NCBI RefSeq assembly: GCF_000716535.1
Contig: NZ_JNWV01000020.1
Location: 186,001 to 250,000, forward strand
From: Streptomyces flaveolus
Lineage (GTDB): Bacteria; Actinomycetota; Actinomycetes; Streptomycetales; Streptomycetaceae
Direction: 5' to 3'
Length of the DNA stretch: 64,000 bases
Within the stretch, counting starts at the first letter, position 1; each line of letters begins with the position of its first letter. The position numbers and the translations under genes are program-made. The notes under the pieces were generated by a model. It saw only the letters and a list, made by a program, of their open reading frames with translations, was not told the origin of the DNA and did not search any database. Of the stretch, positions 1-9,392 are shown one piece after another.

Positions 1-151
1 CGTTGGCGGCCATCGCGGCCATCGCCGCGAGCTCGTCCTCGGCTATCGCCCGGTCGGGGAAGTCCGCGGGCAACGCGGCGAGTTCGCGGCGCAAACGGGA
101 CACCGCGGTCCGCAGTTCCGCCACCCTCGGCTCCTCGTCGCTGCCGGTCAC
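1..151 (-). CDS. Small conserved Streptomyces protein (DUF5955-like), 3' part cut by the window edge
   Basis: Only the first 50 or so codons are present; the rest lies beyond the left edge. The visible residues (MTGSDEEPRV start, then AELRTAV and LRRELAALPADFPDRAIAEDEL) form an acidic and leucine-rich amphipathic helix, like small Streptomyces proteins annotated DUF5955. No function is known to me. I chose the GTG at 151 because coding composition starts there; an AGAGG lies three bases upstream, which is a short spacing. It is transcribed away from the nucleotidyltransferase at 323, so the two share the intergenic stretch 152-322, where I see no clear operator. Confidence 0.5.
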   Translation of the reverse strand, partial: MTGSDEEPRVAELRTAVSRLRRELAALPADFPDRAIAEDELAAMAAMAAN

Positions 152-322
152 TGGCCTCTGCCCCAAGCTCCGCAACACAGCCCTCCCCCCTGACACGCCG
201 TCGTGCGCGGGCCAGTAAACGCCACCCCGTGCGGGAGCGCCACAGCGCGGACCGAAATTCAGCCCAACGGAACCGGCACCGGAAAACCGGCCGATTCGAC
301 GGCCGTCGGGTATGCAGGACCC

Positions 323-931
323 ATGACGGACATCCAGGATCTCCAGGGGGACGTCGCGGGGCTGCTGCTCGCCGCCGGCGGCGGCAGACGGCTCGGCGGA
401 CGCCCCAAGGCACTGCTGCCGCACCGGGGCCGGCCCCTGGTCGAGCACGCGGTCGGGGTGCTGCGCACGGCCGGGTGCGAGCGGATCCACGTGGTGCTGG
501 GCGCCGCGGCGGACGAGGTGCGGGACCGCGCCCGACTCGACGGCTGTGTGCTGGTCGACAACCCGGACTGGGCGGCGGGCATGGGCTCCTCGCTGCGCGC
601 CGGGCTGGCCTCCCTCGCCGGTACGGGCGTCCGCGCGGCCCTGGTGAGCCTGGTCGACCAGCCCGGCATCGGGCCGGCCGCGACAGCCCGGGTGCTGGGC
701 GCCTACGGGGACGAGACCTCGCTGGTCTCGGCCGCCTACGCGGGGGTACGCGGGCACCCGGTGCTGTTCGGTGCCGCGCACTGGGCGGGCATCGCGGAGA
801 CGGCCACCGGGGACCGCGGGGCGCGGGCCTATCTGAAGGCGCACGAGGGGGAGATACGGCTCGTGGAGTGCGCGGACGTCGCCGAGCCGTACGACATCGA
901 CACGGAGGCCGACCTGAACCACCTTCGGTGA
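323..931 (+). CDS. MobA/MocA-like nucleotidyltransferase
   Basis: The 202-residue product is a single GT-A fold NTP transferase of the MobA/MocA group, which transfers a nucleotide to molybdopterin or a related acceptor. The N-terminal signature is clear at residues 13-32: LLLAAGGGRRLGGRPKALL, with the nucleotide-binding glycines and Lys29. A metal-binding Asp sits in SLVDQPGI near residue 110. The ATG at 323 has AGGA five bases upstream; the longer in-frame extension to 203 has no ribosome site. Xanthine dehydrogenase and XdhC genes at the far end of the window need molybdopterin cytosine dinucleotide, so a MocA-like cytidylyl transfer role is plausible, but this is inference. A sugar or other small-molecule nucleotidyltransferase is the alternative. 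Confidence 0.8.
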   Translation: MTDIQDLQGDVAGLLLAAGGGRRLGGRPKALLPHRGRPLVEHAVGVLRTAGCERIHVVLGAAADEVRDRARLDGCVLVDNPDWAAGMGSSLRAGLASLAGTGVRAALVSLVDQPGIGPAATARVLGAYGDETSLVSAAYAGVRGHPVLFGAAHWAGIAETATGDRGARAYLKAHEGEIRLVECADVAEPYDIDTEADLNHLR

Positions 932-981
932 ACGGGGGTGGCACCGGGCGCCACCTTGCCTCGACTCGGAGAATCTCGACA

Positions 982-1034
982 TCAACAAACCATTGAACTT
1001 CCACGATGAGGAAACTACTATCCACTGATCAGAA
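982..1034 (+). promoter_or_regulatory. aceB promoter with two operator families
   Basis: A sigma-HrdB-like promoter is visible: -35 TTGAAC at 993-998, a 17-base spacer and -10 TACTAT at 1016-1021. The spacer is largely one inverted repeat, TTCCACGATGAGGAA (999-1013). A second, two-mismatch copy (ATCCACTGATCAGAA, 1020-1034) starts exactly 21 bp later, over the -10 and start site. A TCAACAAACCATTGA element (982-996) overlaps the -35 and resembles the boxes at uraD and catalase. The layout suggests repression of malate synthase by two regulators; this is inferred from the sequence alone. Confidence 0.7.
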
Positions 1035-1116
1035 GCGCCTGTCCGCACAGTCGGCGCTCACTGTCCTGTTCGTGCCACTTGGCACCCGGTGCCACCGCTG
1101 AAGGAAGTGACAGCTC

Positions 1117-2742
<1,626 letters not shown>

Positions 2743-2759
2743 GGCCAGGCCCGTCCGGG

Positions 2760-2785
2760 TGGCCCCGGGGGCGTTCCCGGGGCCA
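2760..2785. terminator. Bidirectional terminator hairpin between aceB and the HipA-like gene
   Basis: TGGCCCCGGG and CCCGGGGCCA form a perfect 10-bp stem around a 6-base GGCGTT loop. It lies between two convergent genes, as expected for a shared Streptomyces terminator without a U tract. Confidence 0.7.
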
Positions 2786-2794
2786 TTCGGCGGG

Positions 2795-3709
2795 TCATCC
2801 GAGGTGCACCGACCAGTCCTGCTCCGCCGCCGGCTTGCCGTGCAGGTCGGGCACCCGCTTCAGCCAGTCCGGCCGGCCCGCCTGTGTCTTCTGCGCGCGG
2901 GCGGCCTCCTCGGCGGCCAGCTCCTCACGGCTCGGGAAGTCGGTGGGCAGCCACTCCGGGGAGAGCCGGACCCGGTCCAGGAGGTAGCCGACATAGGCGT
3001 CCCGCACGTCGTCGGGCGTGGCGAACCCGGCGTCCTCGGCGAGCCAGGCGTCCGGCACCTCGGCGACGATCCCGCGCAGCAGCTCCTCCGTCACCCGGGG
3101 CGCCAGTTCGGCGTCGGCGGCGCGCACGTCGGGTCCGTAGTGGCCGAGGGCGTGGTGCCGGAAGTCGTACCGCCGGCCGGGGGCCGTGGTGTCCCAGCGG
3201 TGGTGGAAGACGAGGGCGGCGCCGTGGTCGATCAGCCACAGGCACGCGGGCGCGGTGCCGAGCGTGGGCCAGACCATCAGGTTGGAGCTGTGCACCGTGC
3301 GGTCGACGTTCACGGTCAGCGCGTCCAGCCAGACGATCCGGCCGGCCTCCAGCGGGTCCACCGGGAACGTCCGGGCGACCTCCGGGGTGAAGTCCCTGGC
3401 GCCCGGCAGATAGTCCATGCCGAGATTGACGCCCGCGCTGACGCTGTGCAGCTCGCGCACCTCCTGGTGTTCCTCCCCGGCGGCGATGGCCGGGTCGAAG
3501 TGCACGAGGACCAGCTCGGGGAAGCGCAGGCCGAGCGCACGGGCGAGTTCACCGACGATGACCTCGGCGACGAGCGCCTTGTGCCCCTGCGCGGAACCGG
3601 TGAACTTCACGACGTACGTGCCGAGGTCGTCGGCCTCCACGACGCCGGGCACGGAGCCGCCGGAGCGGAGGGGGGTCACGTATCGAACAGCAGTCACGTC
3701 GCGCAGCAC
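2795..3709 (-). CDS. HipA-like family protein
   Basis: About 304 residues. The N-terminal DDLGTYVVKFTGSAQGHKAL resembles the nucleotide-binding lobe of HipA-like kinases, with Lys in VVKF. WLDALTVNVDRTVHSSNLMVW and LWLIDHGAALVF look like the catalytic and metal-binding segments (Asp, Asn and the DHG). These are known as the HipA_2 group in actinobacteria and are often given a misleading aminotransferase name. No HipB-like antitoxin is adjacent, so a toxin role is not supported. The start is uncertain: GTG at 3709, 3697 and 3679 are all in frame and none has a good ribosome site. It lies 20 bases after the NIS synthetase stop and is probably cotranscribed with it. Confidence 0.7.
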   Translation of the reverse strand: MLRDVTAVRYVTPLRSGGSVPGVVEADDLGTYVVKFTGSAQGHKALVAEVIVGELARALGLRFPELVLVHFDPAIAAGEEHQEVRELHSVSAGVNLGMDYLPGARDFTPEVARTFPVDPLEAGRIVWLDALTVNVDRTVHSSNLMVWPTLGTAPACLWLIDHGAALVFHHRWDTTAPGRRYDFRHHALGHYGPDVRAADAELAPRVTEELLRGIVAEVPDAWLAEDAGFATPDDVRDAYVGYLLDRVRLSPEWLPTDFPSREELAAEEAARAQKTQAGRPDWLKRVPDLHGKPAAEQDWSVHLG

Positions 3710-3729
3710 ACCGGCCAGACTACGGCAGG

Positions 3730-5229
3730 TCAGCCGTTGGCCAGCGGGTTCGGCAGCGGCAGGTAGCGGGCGTCCGCGCCGTCCGCGCCGGTCCAGCGCA
3801 GGAGCAGGTTGGTCTTGCCGGGCAGGGTCGGCGCGGTGAGCAGGACGGGGATCTCGGGGAGGTCGTGGCGGGCGAGTTCCCGGCGGGCGGCGGGCCAGGG
3901 GTCGAGGCCGGGATGGTGGTCGGTGAGGGCGCCGGCGATCTCGACGAGGTGGTTGACGACCAGGCAGTACACCAGTCGCTCCCAGCCGGCGGCCCGGGTG
4001 ACGTCCGGCAGCAGCTTGGCGCCCTCCGCGTCCCGGAACAGTGCCTGCACGGGCGTGCCGGCCGTGTCCACGGCGACGAGCGTGTTCTGGAGGTGGGCCT
4101 CCAGGACCACCCCGTGGTCGTCGAACGCGGTCAGGGCGGGCGGCACGACCTGCCGTAGGTACGCCTCCCACCAGGCGGCCGGGTCGGTCGTGGAGGCGAG
4201 CGGGCTGCCCTCGAAGCCCTCGGCGAGGCCCGCCGCGAGCAGGGGGGTGGCGCCCGGCAGCAGGTGCCCGCGCAGCCCGTCGCGGACCAGGACGGCCAGT
4301 TCCTCGAAGGCGAACGCGGCGGTGCGGTAGCCGCGGTCGCCGAGCCAGGCCGCGGGCGGGCCCATCGCCGCGAAGGCGTGCTGGGCGGCGGTGTCGGTGC
4401 GGCGCAGTTTGTGCAGGTCGTGGCGCCACAGCCGGCGGATGTCGTTGGTGATGCGGACGTCCAGGCTGAACTTCAGGAACAGGTCGCGGCGCGGCTCGTA
4501 CACCGTGCGGACGGCGGCCGTGGGCCAGGTGTCGAACGGGGTCGTGCCCAGCCGCAGGAGCCGCCCGTCGGCGAAGGCGGGTGCGAGGTCGCGGGCGACG
4601 AGGTCGAGCTGCCAGGGGTGGGCGGGCAGCAGGCGGTAGCCGGGCGGGGCGGTGCCGAGGGCGTCCAGGGCCCGGGTGTCGCCCTCCTCGGCCACCTGGT
4701 CCTCGCGGACGCCGAGCAGCACCAGCGGGAACCGGGCGTGCGCCTCGGGGGCGTACGGCAGCCAGGACGCGACCGGGCCGCCGCCGCGCGCCTTGGGGGC
4801 CGGGTGGTGGGGGTGGCCGGTGAGCAGGGACTGCTCGGAGCGCAGGTACGGGTCGTCGGGCGCCGTGGCCCGGGCGCGGGCGGTGAGCAGGGCGGCGATC
4901 GCGTCCCGGCTGTCGATCATCTCGGCGGGCAGGTCGCCGCCGGGCAGCCCGGTGACCCGGCGCAGCTCCTCGGCGACCAGTTTGACCAGCTCCGTGTGGC
5001 CGATGCGGCGCCAGCCCCCCGCCGAGTACAGCTCGGGGTCGGCGGGGCGCCGCCCGGGGCGCACCCGCAGCAGCCGGCCGTCCGGCAGCCGGTGGACGCG
5101 GCGGTCCCCGGCGTCCGGGACCGGTTCGGCGACCTCGCGCAGGAGGCAGTTGAGCAGGGGCGCGGTCGCGTACGCGTCGGCGCGGCGGCCGACGGCGCCG
5201 TCGGGGGGTGTGAGGTCCACGCGATCCAT
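3730..5229 (-). CDS. IucA/IucC family siderophore synthetase (NIS synthetase) A
   Basis: NRPS-independent siderophore synthetases adenylate a carboxylate such as citrate and condense it with an amine or alcohol. This 499-residue protein has the family's usual blocks: GHPHHPAPKARGG near residue 140 (nucleotide/carboxylate binding), KFSLDVRITNDIRR in the middle, LEAHLQNTLV towards the C-terminus and LPGKTNLLLRW near the end. It is slightly shorter than typical members. It diverges from a second NIS synthetase at 5361, and the 131-base gap must hold both promoters. I could not find a DmdR/IdeR-type iron box there. No decarboxylase, monooxygenase, exporter or siderophore receptor is nearby, so the amine partner cannot be deduced. 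Confidence 0.88.
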   Translation of the reverse strand: MDRVDLTPPDGAVGRRADAYATAPLLNCLLREVAEPVPDAGDRRVHRLPDGRLLRVRPGRRPADPELYSAGGWRRIGHTELVKLVAEELRRVTGLPGGDLPAEMIDSRDAIAALLTARARATAPDDPYLRSEQSLLTGHPHHPAPKARGGGPVASWLPYAPEAHARFPLVLLGVREDQVAEEGDTRALDALGTAPPGYRLLPAHPWQLDLVARDLAPAFADGRLLRLGTTPFDTWPTAAVRTVYEPRRDLFLKFSLDVRITNDIRRLWRHDLHKLRRTDTAAQHAFAAMGPPAAWLGDRGYRTAAFAFEELAVLVRDGLRGHLLPGATPLLAAGLAEGFEGSPLASTTDPAAWWEAYLRQVVPPALTAFDDHGVVLEAHLQNTLVAVDTAGTPVQALFRDAEGAKLLPDVTRAAGWERLVYCLVVNHLVEIAGALTDHHPGLDPWPAARRELARHDLPEIPVLLTAPTLPGKTNLLLRWTGADGADARYLPLPNPLANG

Positions 5230-5360
5230 TCGTTCTTCGTCCAGGGGCCCGCGGTCTTCCCCCTGGGCACGCCGGGTGTGCCGTGGGGGAGCCGGTGACG
5301 ATCAGTATGGCTCCCGTCCCGGACAATTGTGTCGTGCCCCGTGTACCCGAGGAGCCGACC

Positions 5361-6884
5361 GTGCACCGTCCCCCGACCGCCGACGCCGAGATCGCCGAGG
5401 AGCTGGCCGCCGTCCGGCCCGCGCTGCTGCCCCGGTACGCGGCGGAGCTGCCCGGTGCCCGCGCCGCCGTGCTGACCCGGCTGTGGCGGGCGCTGGCCCA
5501 CGAGCCGCTGCCGTGGCTGACCGGCCGGGTGTCCGGGGCGGACGGCCTCACCCTCCGCCTGGCGGACGGACGGACCCTGCACGGGCCGCACGCGGATCCG
5601 TACGCCACGAGCGCGTACGTCACCGCCGTACGCCTGGACCGGGAGCGGTACGACGATCCGGCGCGGCTGATGACCGCGCTCGGGGTGCCGCACGCGTCCG
5701 CCTTCGCCGTGGAGCTGGCGCACAGCGTGGCCTCGCTGGCGCTGTCCCGGGCCGGTGCCGATCACCCGAAGGAGTGGCCGGTGGAAGGCGGGGGGAGGGA
5801 CTGGGAGTGGGAGCAGCGGGTGGTCGACGGGCACCCGTACCACCCCAACTGCCGTTCCCGGCCGGGCTTCTCGGTGGCGGACCAGCTCGCGTACGGCCCC
5901 GAGCACGGGCCGGTGGTGGAGCTGGGGACGGTGCCGGTGCCGGCGGACGGGTGCCTGGTGTCCGGCGACTGGCCGGCCGAGCTGCGCGACGGCGACCGCC
6001 TCCTGGTGCCGGTCCACCCGTGGCAGGCCGCGCGGGTGCTCGGGCGGCCGTACGACGCCTGGCGTCCCGCCCGGCCGCTGATGTCCCTGCGCACGCTGGC
6101 GGTGCCCGGCGGCCCCCACGTGAAGACCGCGCTGAGCGCCCGGCTGACGTCGTCGGTGCGGGACATCTCCGTGTACTCGGTGCGGGCAGCGGCGGCGCTG
6201 TCCGCGTTCGCCGAGGACCTGGCGGCGCGCACGGACGGCCTGCTGCACGTCACCCGCACGCTGGGGGCGGTCACGGCCCACTCCCCCGACCTGGCCGCAC
6301 TGCTGCGGGAGTCGCCGGAGGTGTACACCGCTCCGGGTGAGCGCGTCCTCCCGGTGGCCGCCCTCGCCACCACGTCCCTGCCCGGCTCCCCCGCCTGGCT
6401 GGCCGCGTTCACCCGGCTGACGCTCACGGTCGGCCTGCGGCTGCTGGATCTCGGCGTGGCCCTGGAGGCCCACGGCCAGAACCTCCTGGTCGTCCTGTCG
6501 GCCGACGGCACCCCGCTGCGCCTGGTCTACCGCGACCTGGCGGACATCCGGATCAGCCCGGCCCGCCTGACCCGTCACGGCATCACCCCGCCGGCCCTCA
6601 CGGGCCGTCTGGTCACCGACGACGACACGGCCCTGCGCCGCAAGCTGTTCGGATCCCTGGTGGCGGGGGCGCTGGCGGGTACGGCGGGCTCGGGCCCGGC
6701 ACTGGACACGGCGCTGCGGGCCGCCCTGCCCGATCTGCCGTCCGGCCCGGACCTGGCGCCCCTGCGCGAAGGCCCGCTTCCGGCGAAGGCGTTGACGCTG
6801 ATGCGTCTGTCACCCGACCACGCCGGTGACATCTGGACGGCTCTGCCTCATCCTCACGCGGTGCCGCCCCCGGACCGGGGCTGA
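5361..6884 (+). CDS. IucA/IucC family siderophore synthetase (NIS synthetase) B
   Basis: A second NIS synthetase of about 507 residues. HPYHPNCRSRPG is the conserved binding loop, with Arg where Lys is common. VPVHPWQ, KTALSARLTSSVRDIS and LEAHGQNLLVVL are the other family blocks. I prefer the GTG at 5361 because GAGGAG lies six bases upstream (5349-5354). The longer reading from 5283 lacks a ribosome site and runs through the likely promoter. The two synthetases differ clearly in sequence, so they may act in two consecutive condensations, as in other two-enzyme NIS pathways; the product is unknown. Transcription would be away from synthetase A. Confidence 0.88.
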   Translation: MHRPPTADAEIAEELAAVRPALLPRYAAELPGARAAVLTRLWRALAHEPLPWLTGRVSGADGLTLRLADGRTLHGPHADPYATSAYVTAVRLDRERYDDPARLMTALGVPHASAFAVELAHSVASLALSRAGADHPKEWPVEGGGRDWEWEQRVVDGHPYHPNCRSRPGFSVADQLAYGPEHGPVVELGTVPVPADGCLVSGDWPAELRDGDRLLVPVHPWQAARVLGRPYDAWRPARPLMSLRTLAVPGGPHVKTALSARLTSSVRDISVYSVRAAAALSAFAEDLAARTDGLLHVTRTLGAVTAHSPDLAALLRESPEVYTAPGERVLPVAALATTSLPGSPAWLAAFTRLTLTVGLRLLDLGVALEAHGQNLLVVLSADGTPLRLVYRDLADIRISPARLTRHGITPPALTGRLVTDDDTALRRKLFGSLVAGALAGTAGSGPALDTALRAALPDLPSGPDLAPLREGPLPAKALTLMRLSPDHAGDIWTALPHPHAVPPPDRG

Positions 6885-6990
6885 TTTTGCGTCATGTTGC
6901 CTCACTGAAAAGGCCGTTGCTCTACGATTCGCCGTCCGGCGGTGTACCCCTGATGAGCCAGCCAGGACACGAGAACTTCGAGAGCGGAAG

Positions 6991-8532
6991 ATGACTGACG
7001 ACGACCGCAGTGACAGCCTGATGTCGCCGATCCGGCCCGAAGAGCTGGATCCGGGGGCCGTGATCGCCCAGTCACTCGACAACCAATGGGTCCCCGCGCA
7101 GCTCACCCGGGAGATGATCGAGCGCGGTGAGTCCCTGGACCAGGTGGACCACCGACGCGTGCGGGAGGTGCGGGCCGAGTACTTCCGCAGCCTCATCAAC
7201 GCCAGCCAGGTCGTGATCAACCGGGCGTACTTCTACAACAACGACGCGATCAGCCGCGACCTCGTCGAGGAGGGGGAGGCCCGCGCGGCGCACCGCAAGC
7301 TGCTCGCCTCGGGCGCGATCGTCCCCTTCCTGCTTCGGGAACGCCACCCGGCCGAGGACCCGCCGGCCCACCTCCACCTGCGGCGCGAGGGCTTCACCGC
7401 CTGGCAGGAAACGCTGGCGGGCATGTCCGCGAGCGACCGGGTGCGCTGCGTGCGCATGTCCTGGGACGACTCCGCCGGCGACCAGGAGAACCTGGACCGC
7501 ACCCGGATCCGGCTCTACCAGCCGTTCACCGAGAAGGTCCAGGGGCTCACGGCGAAGGACATCGACATCCTCGCCGCGCAGGTCGGCGTGGCCCGCGAGG
7601 ACACGGACCGGTTCGGTGAACGGCTCGGCGAGGTGGTCGCGTTCAGCAACGGCCTCAGCGTGCGCAGGCAGCCGGTCGTGCGCAACACCCTGTACGAGGA
7701 GTTCGTGACCGTCCCGGGCACGAACGTGGCGGATGGCAGATACGACCGCGCCAAGCCCTTCGCGGCGGAGATAAAGCAGCTCCTGGACCTCATCTACAAC
7801 GTCAACCTGGCCGACGCCCTGGGGCGTTACCCCCTCACCCCGGTCGGCAGCCTGCGGCGCGTGGTGCTGCAGGAGGCCCGCGAGGCCACGTCCGCCACCG
7901 TCGGTGTCGTCCAGGACCCGGAGCAACTGCTGACGTTCCTGCGGCAGCAGACCTTCGCCGTCGTACAGGACCACCTGACGCCGCAGGCGGTGAACGACCT
8001 GACCCTGCACGACATCTGGCGGCTGCGGCAGAGCCCCGTCTGGAACTCCTACATCAAGGCGTTCGGCGCGCTGACCGCCGCGCCGGAGACGTTCCACGAG
8101 AGCGTCGGGCAGGTCTTCGACTCCTACGTCCGGCTCAACTCGGAGATCCTCCGGCTCGCGCGGGAGCGCCGGCAGGCCCGGCCGGCCCCCTGGCGCCCGG
8201 TGGTCGAGGTCGTCGTCACGGTGGGCGCGGCCGTGTTCACCGCCGTCAGCGGCAACGACATCTGGCAGGTCGCCGGTACGGTCCTGCCGCTCACGGTGAG
8301 CGGCTCGCTGACCGGCTCGGTGCAACTGGTGCTGCGCAACCACATCGCCGGCCGGCAGGAACAGAGATTCGCTCGCGAAATCGCCTCCGTACGTCTGGCC
8401 AGTGGACGAGAATGGGCGCAGTTCCACGACCTGGTGCGACGCCTGCCCGGGTACCGGGGCACGGCGGACCGGGCTCCGACGGGCACGGCGTCGACGACCA
8501 CCCAGGACAACGAGGACCTGCCCGACTACTGA
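6991..8532 (+). CDS. Unknown protein with large soluble region and C-terminal membrane segments
   Basis: I do not recognise a family in this 513-residue protein. The first 390 residues are soluble, charged and probably helical (for example REVRAEYFRSLINASQVVINRAYFYNND and LLDLIYNVNLADALGRY). Residues of about 400-450 hold one or two hydrophobic segments (VVEVVVTVGAAVFTAVSG and VAGTVLPLTVSGSLTGS), and a short polar tail follows. There is no signal peptide, so the bulk should be cytoplasmic and membrane-tethered. The ATG at 6991 is preceded by AGAGCGGAAG. A Nudix protein starts 48 bases downstream in the same direction, which suggests a two-gene unit. Function unknown. Confidence 0.8.
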   Translation: MTDDDRSDSLMSPIRPEELDPGAVIAQSLDNQWVPAQLTREMIERGESLDQVDHRRVREVRAEYFRSLINASQVVINRAYFYNNDAISRDLVEEGEARAAHRKLLASGAIVPFLLRERHPAEDPPAHLHLRREGFTAWQETLAGMSASDRVRCVRMSWDDSAGDQENLDRTRIRLYQPFTEKVQGLTAKDIDILAAQVGVAREDTDRFGERLGEVVAFSNGLSVRRQPVVRNTLYEEFVTVPGTNVADGRYDRAKPFAAEIKQLLDLIYNVNLADALGRYPLTPVGSLRRVVLQEAREATSATVGVVQDPEQLLTFLRQQTFAVVQDHLTPQAVNDLTLHDIWRLRQSPVWNSYIKAFGALTAAPETFHESVGQVFDSYVRLNSEILRLARERRQARPAPWRPVVEVVVTVGAAVFTAVSGNDIWQVAGTVLPLTVSGSLTGSVQLVLRNHIAGRQEQRFAREIASVRLASGREWAQFHDLVRRLPGYRGTADRAPTGTASTTTQDNEDLPDY

Positions 8533-8580
8533 GGGACCGATGAGCCGGAGGATCGCTTTGACCAGCCTGCCGAGGCCCCG

Positions 8581-9324
8581 ATGAACCGCTACGAGGCACT
8601 GCGCCGGGACGTCCCGGAGTGGTTCCGCGACGATCCCGAAGGGGTCCGGATCCTCACGGACCCGGCACTGATCCGCGACGCCCGCCGCCAGGCGACCGCG
8701 GCCGGGCACACCGGCCACGGCGGCGTGTTCGGCGCCCTGTGGGCACGGCTGCGGGCCGTGCTGCGGCCGGTCCCCGAGGGTGTCGTGTCGGCCGACCGCT
8801 ACCTGTGGTACCTGCGCGACCCGGTGCGCTTCCCCGACGGCCGCCTCGGCCTGTACGACCGGATCCTGCCGCCCCCGGGCTCCACTCCCGGCGTGGTGGT
8901 CCTGCCGCTGCTCGGTCCCGAGAAGAAGGTGGTGCTGATCGAACACCACCGGCACGCCACCCGGAGCCGGCACTGGGAGGTGGTACGCGGCTTCGGGCAT
9001 CCGGGCGCCACGCCCACCGAGAACGTCACCCGGGAACTGCGGGAGGAGATCGCGGCCACGCCGACAGCGGTGATCCCCCTGGGCGAACTGCACCCCGACA
9101 CCGGGCTGCTCGCCCACAAGGTCTCCCTCTACGCGGCGTGCGTGGACCGCATCGGCCCGGTCGAGAAGGGCGAGGCGATCCCCCGGGCGGTCACGGTGAC
9201 GCCGGCCGAGGCGGAGGAGATGGTGGCCGACGGGCGGATCACCGACGGCTTCACGGTCGCGGCGCTGTACCGGGCCCGTCTGGCAGGCGTGTTGAGGACT
9301 CCGGCGCCGGACGACGGGACCTGA
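8581..9324 (+). CDS. Nudix hydrolase-like protein with degenerate Nudix box
   Basis: The 247-residue protein has about 100 unknown N-terminal residues and then a Nudix domain resembling ADP-ribose pyrophosphatases (VVVLPLLGPEKKVVLIEHHRHATRSRHWEVVRG leads in). Set against the consensus G-x5-E-x7-REU-x-EE-x-GU, the box reads G-FGHPG-A-TPTENVT-REL-R-EE-I-A. The catalytic REL and EE are kept. The first Glu is Ala, the preceding structural Glu is His and the last Gly is Ala. It could be an active enzyme on an unusual substrate or a binding protein. It lies 48 bases after the unknown membrane-tethered protein and is probably cotranscribed with it. Confidence 0.8.
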   Translation: MNRYEALRRDVPEWFRDDPEGVRILTDPALIRDARRQATAAGHTGHGGVFGALWARLRAVLRPVPEGVVSADRYLWYLRDPVRFPDGRLGLYDRILPPPGSTPGVVVLPLLGPEKKVVLIEHHRHATRSRHWEVVRGFGHPGATPTENVTRELREEIAATPTAVIPLGELHPDTGLLAHKVSLYAACVDRIGPVEKGEAIPRAVTVTPAEAEEMVADGRITDGFTVAALYRARLAGVLRTPAPDDGT

Positions 9325-9392
9325 CGGGCGGTCCGGGGCGGCGGGCAGCGGTCGTTTTGGAGGACGGACTGTCTGATCAATAAGATCCGGCG

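Noticed and set aside
5230..5360. Iron-regulator (DmdR/IdeR) box between the NIS synthetases
   Set aside because: I looked for a TTAGGTTAGGCTAACCTAA-like site on both strands and saw no convincing match.
3710..5623. N-terminal extension of the HipA-like gene to 942 codons
   Set aside because: The extra part is Pro/Arg-rich shadow coding of the NIS synthetase on the same strand; the two genes are in different frames.
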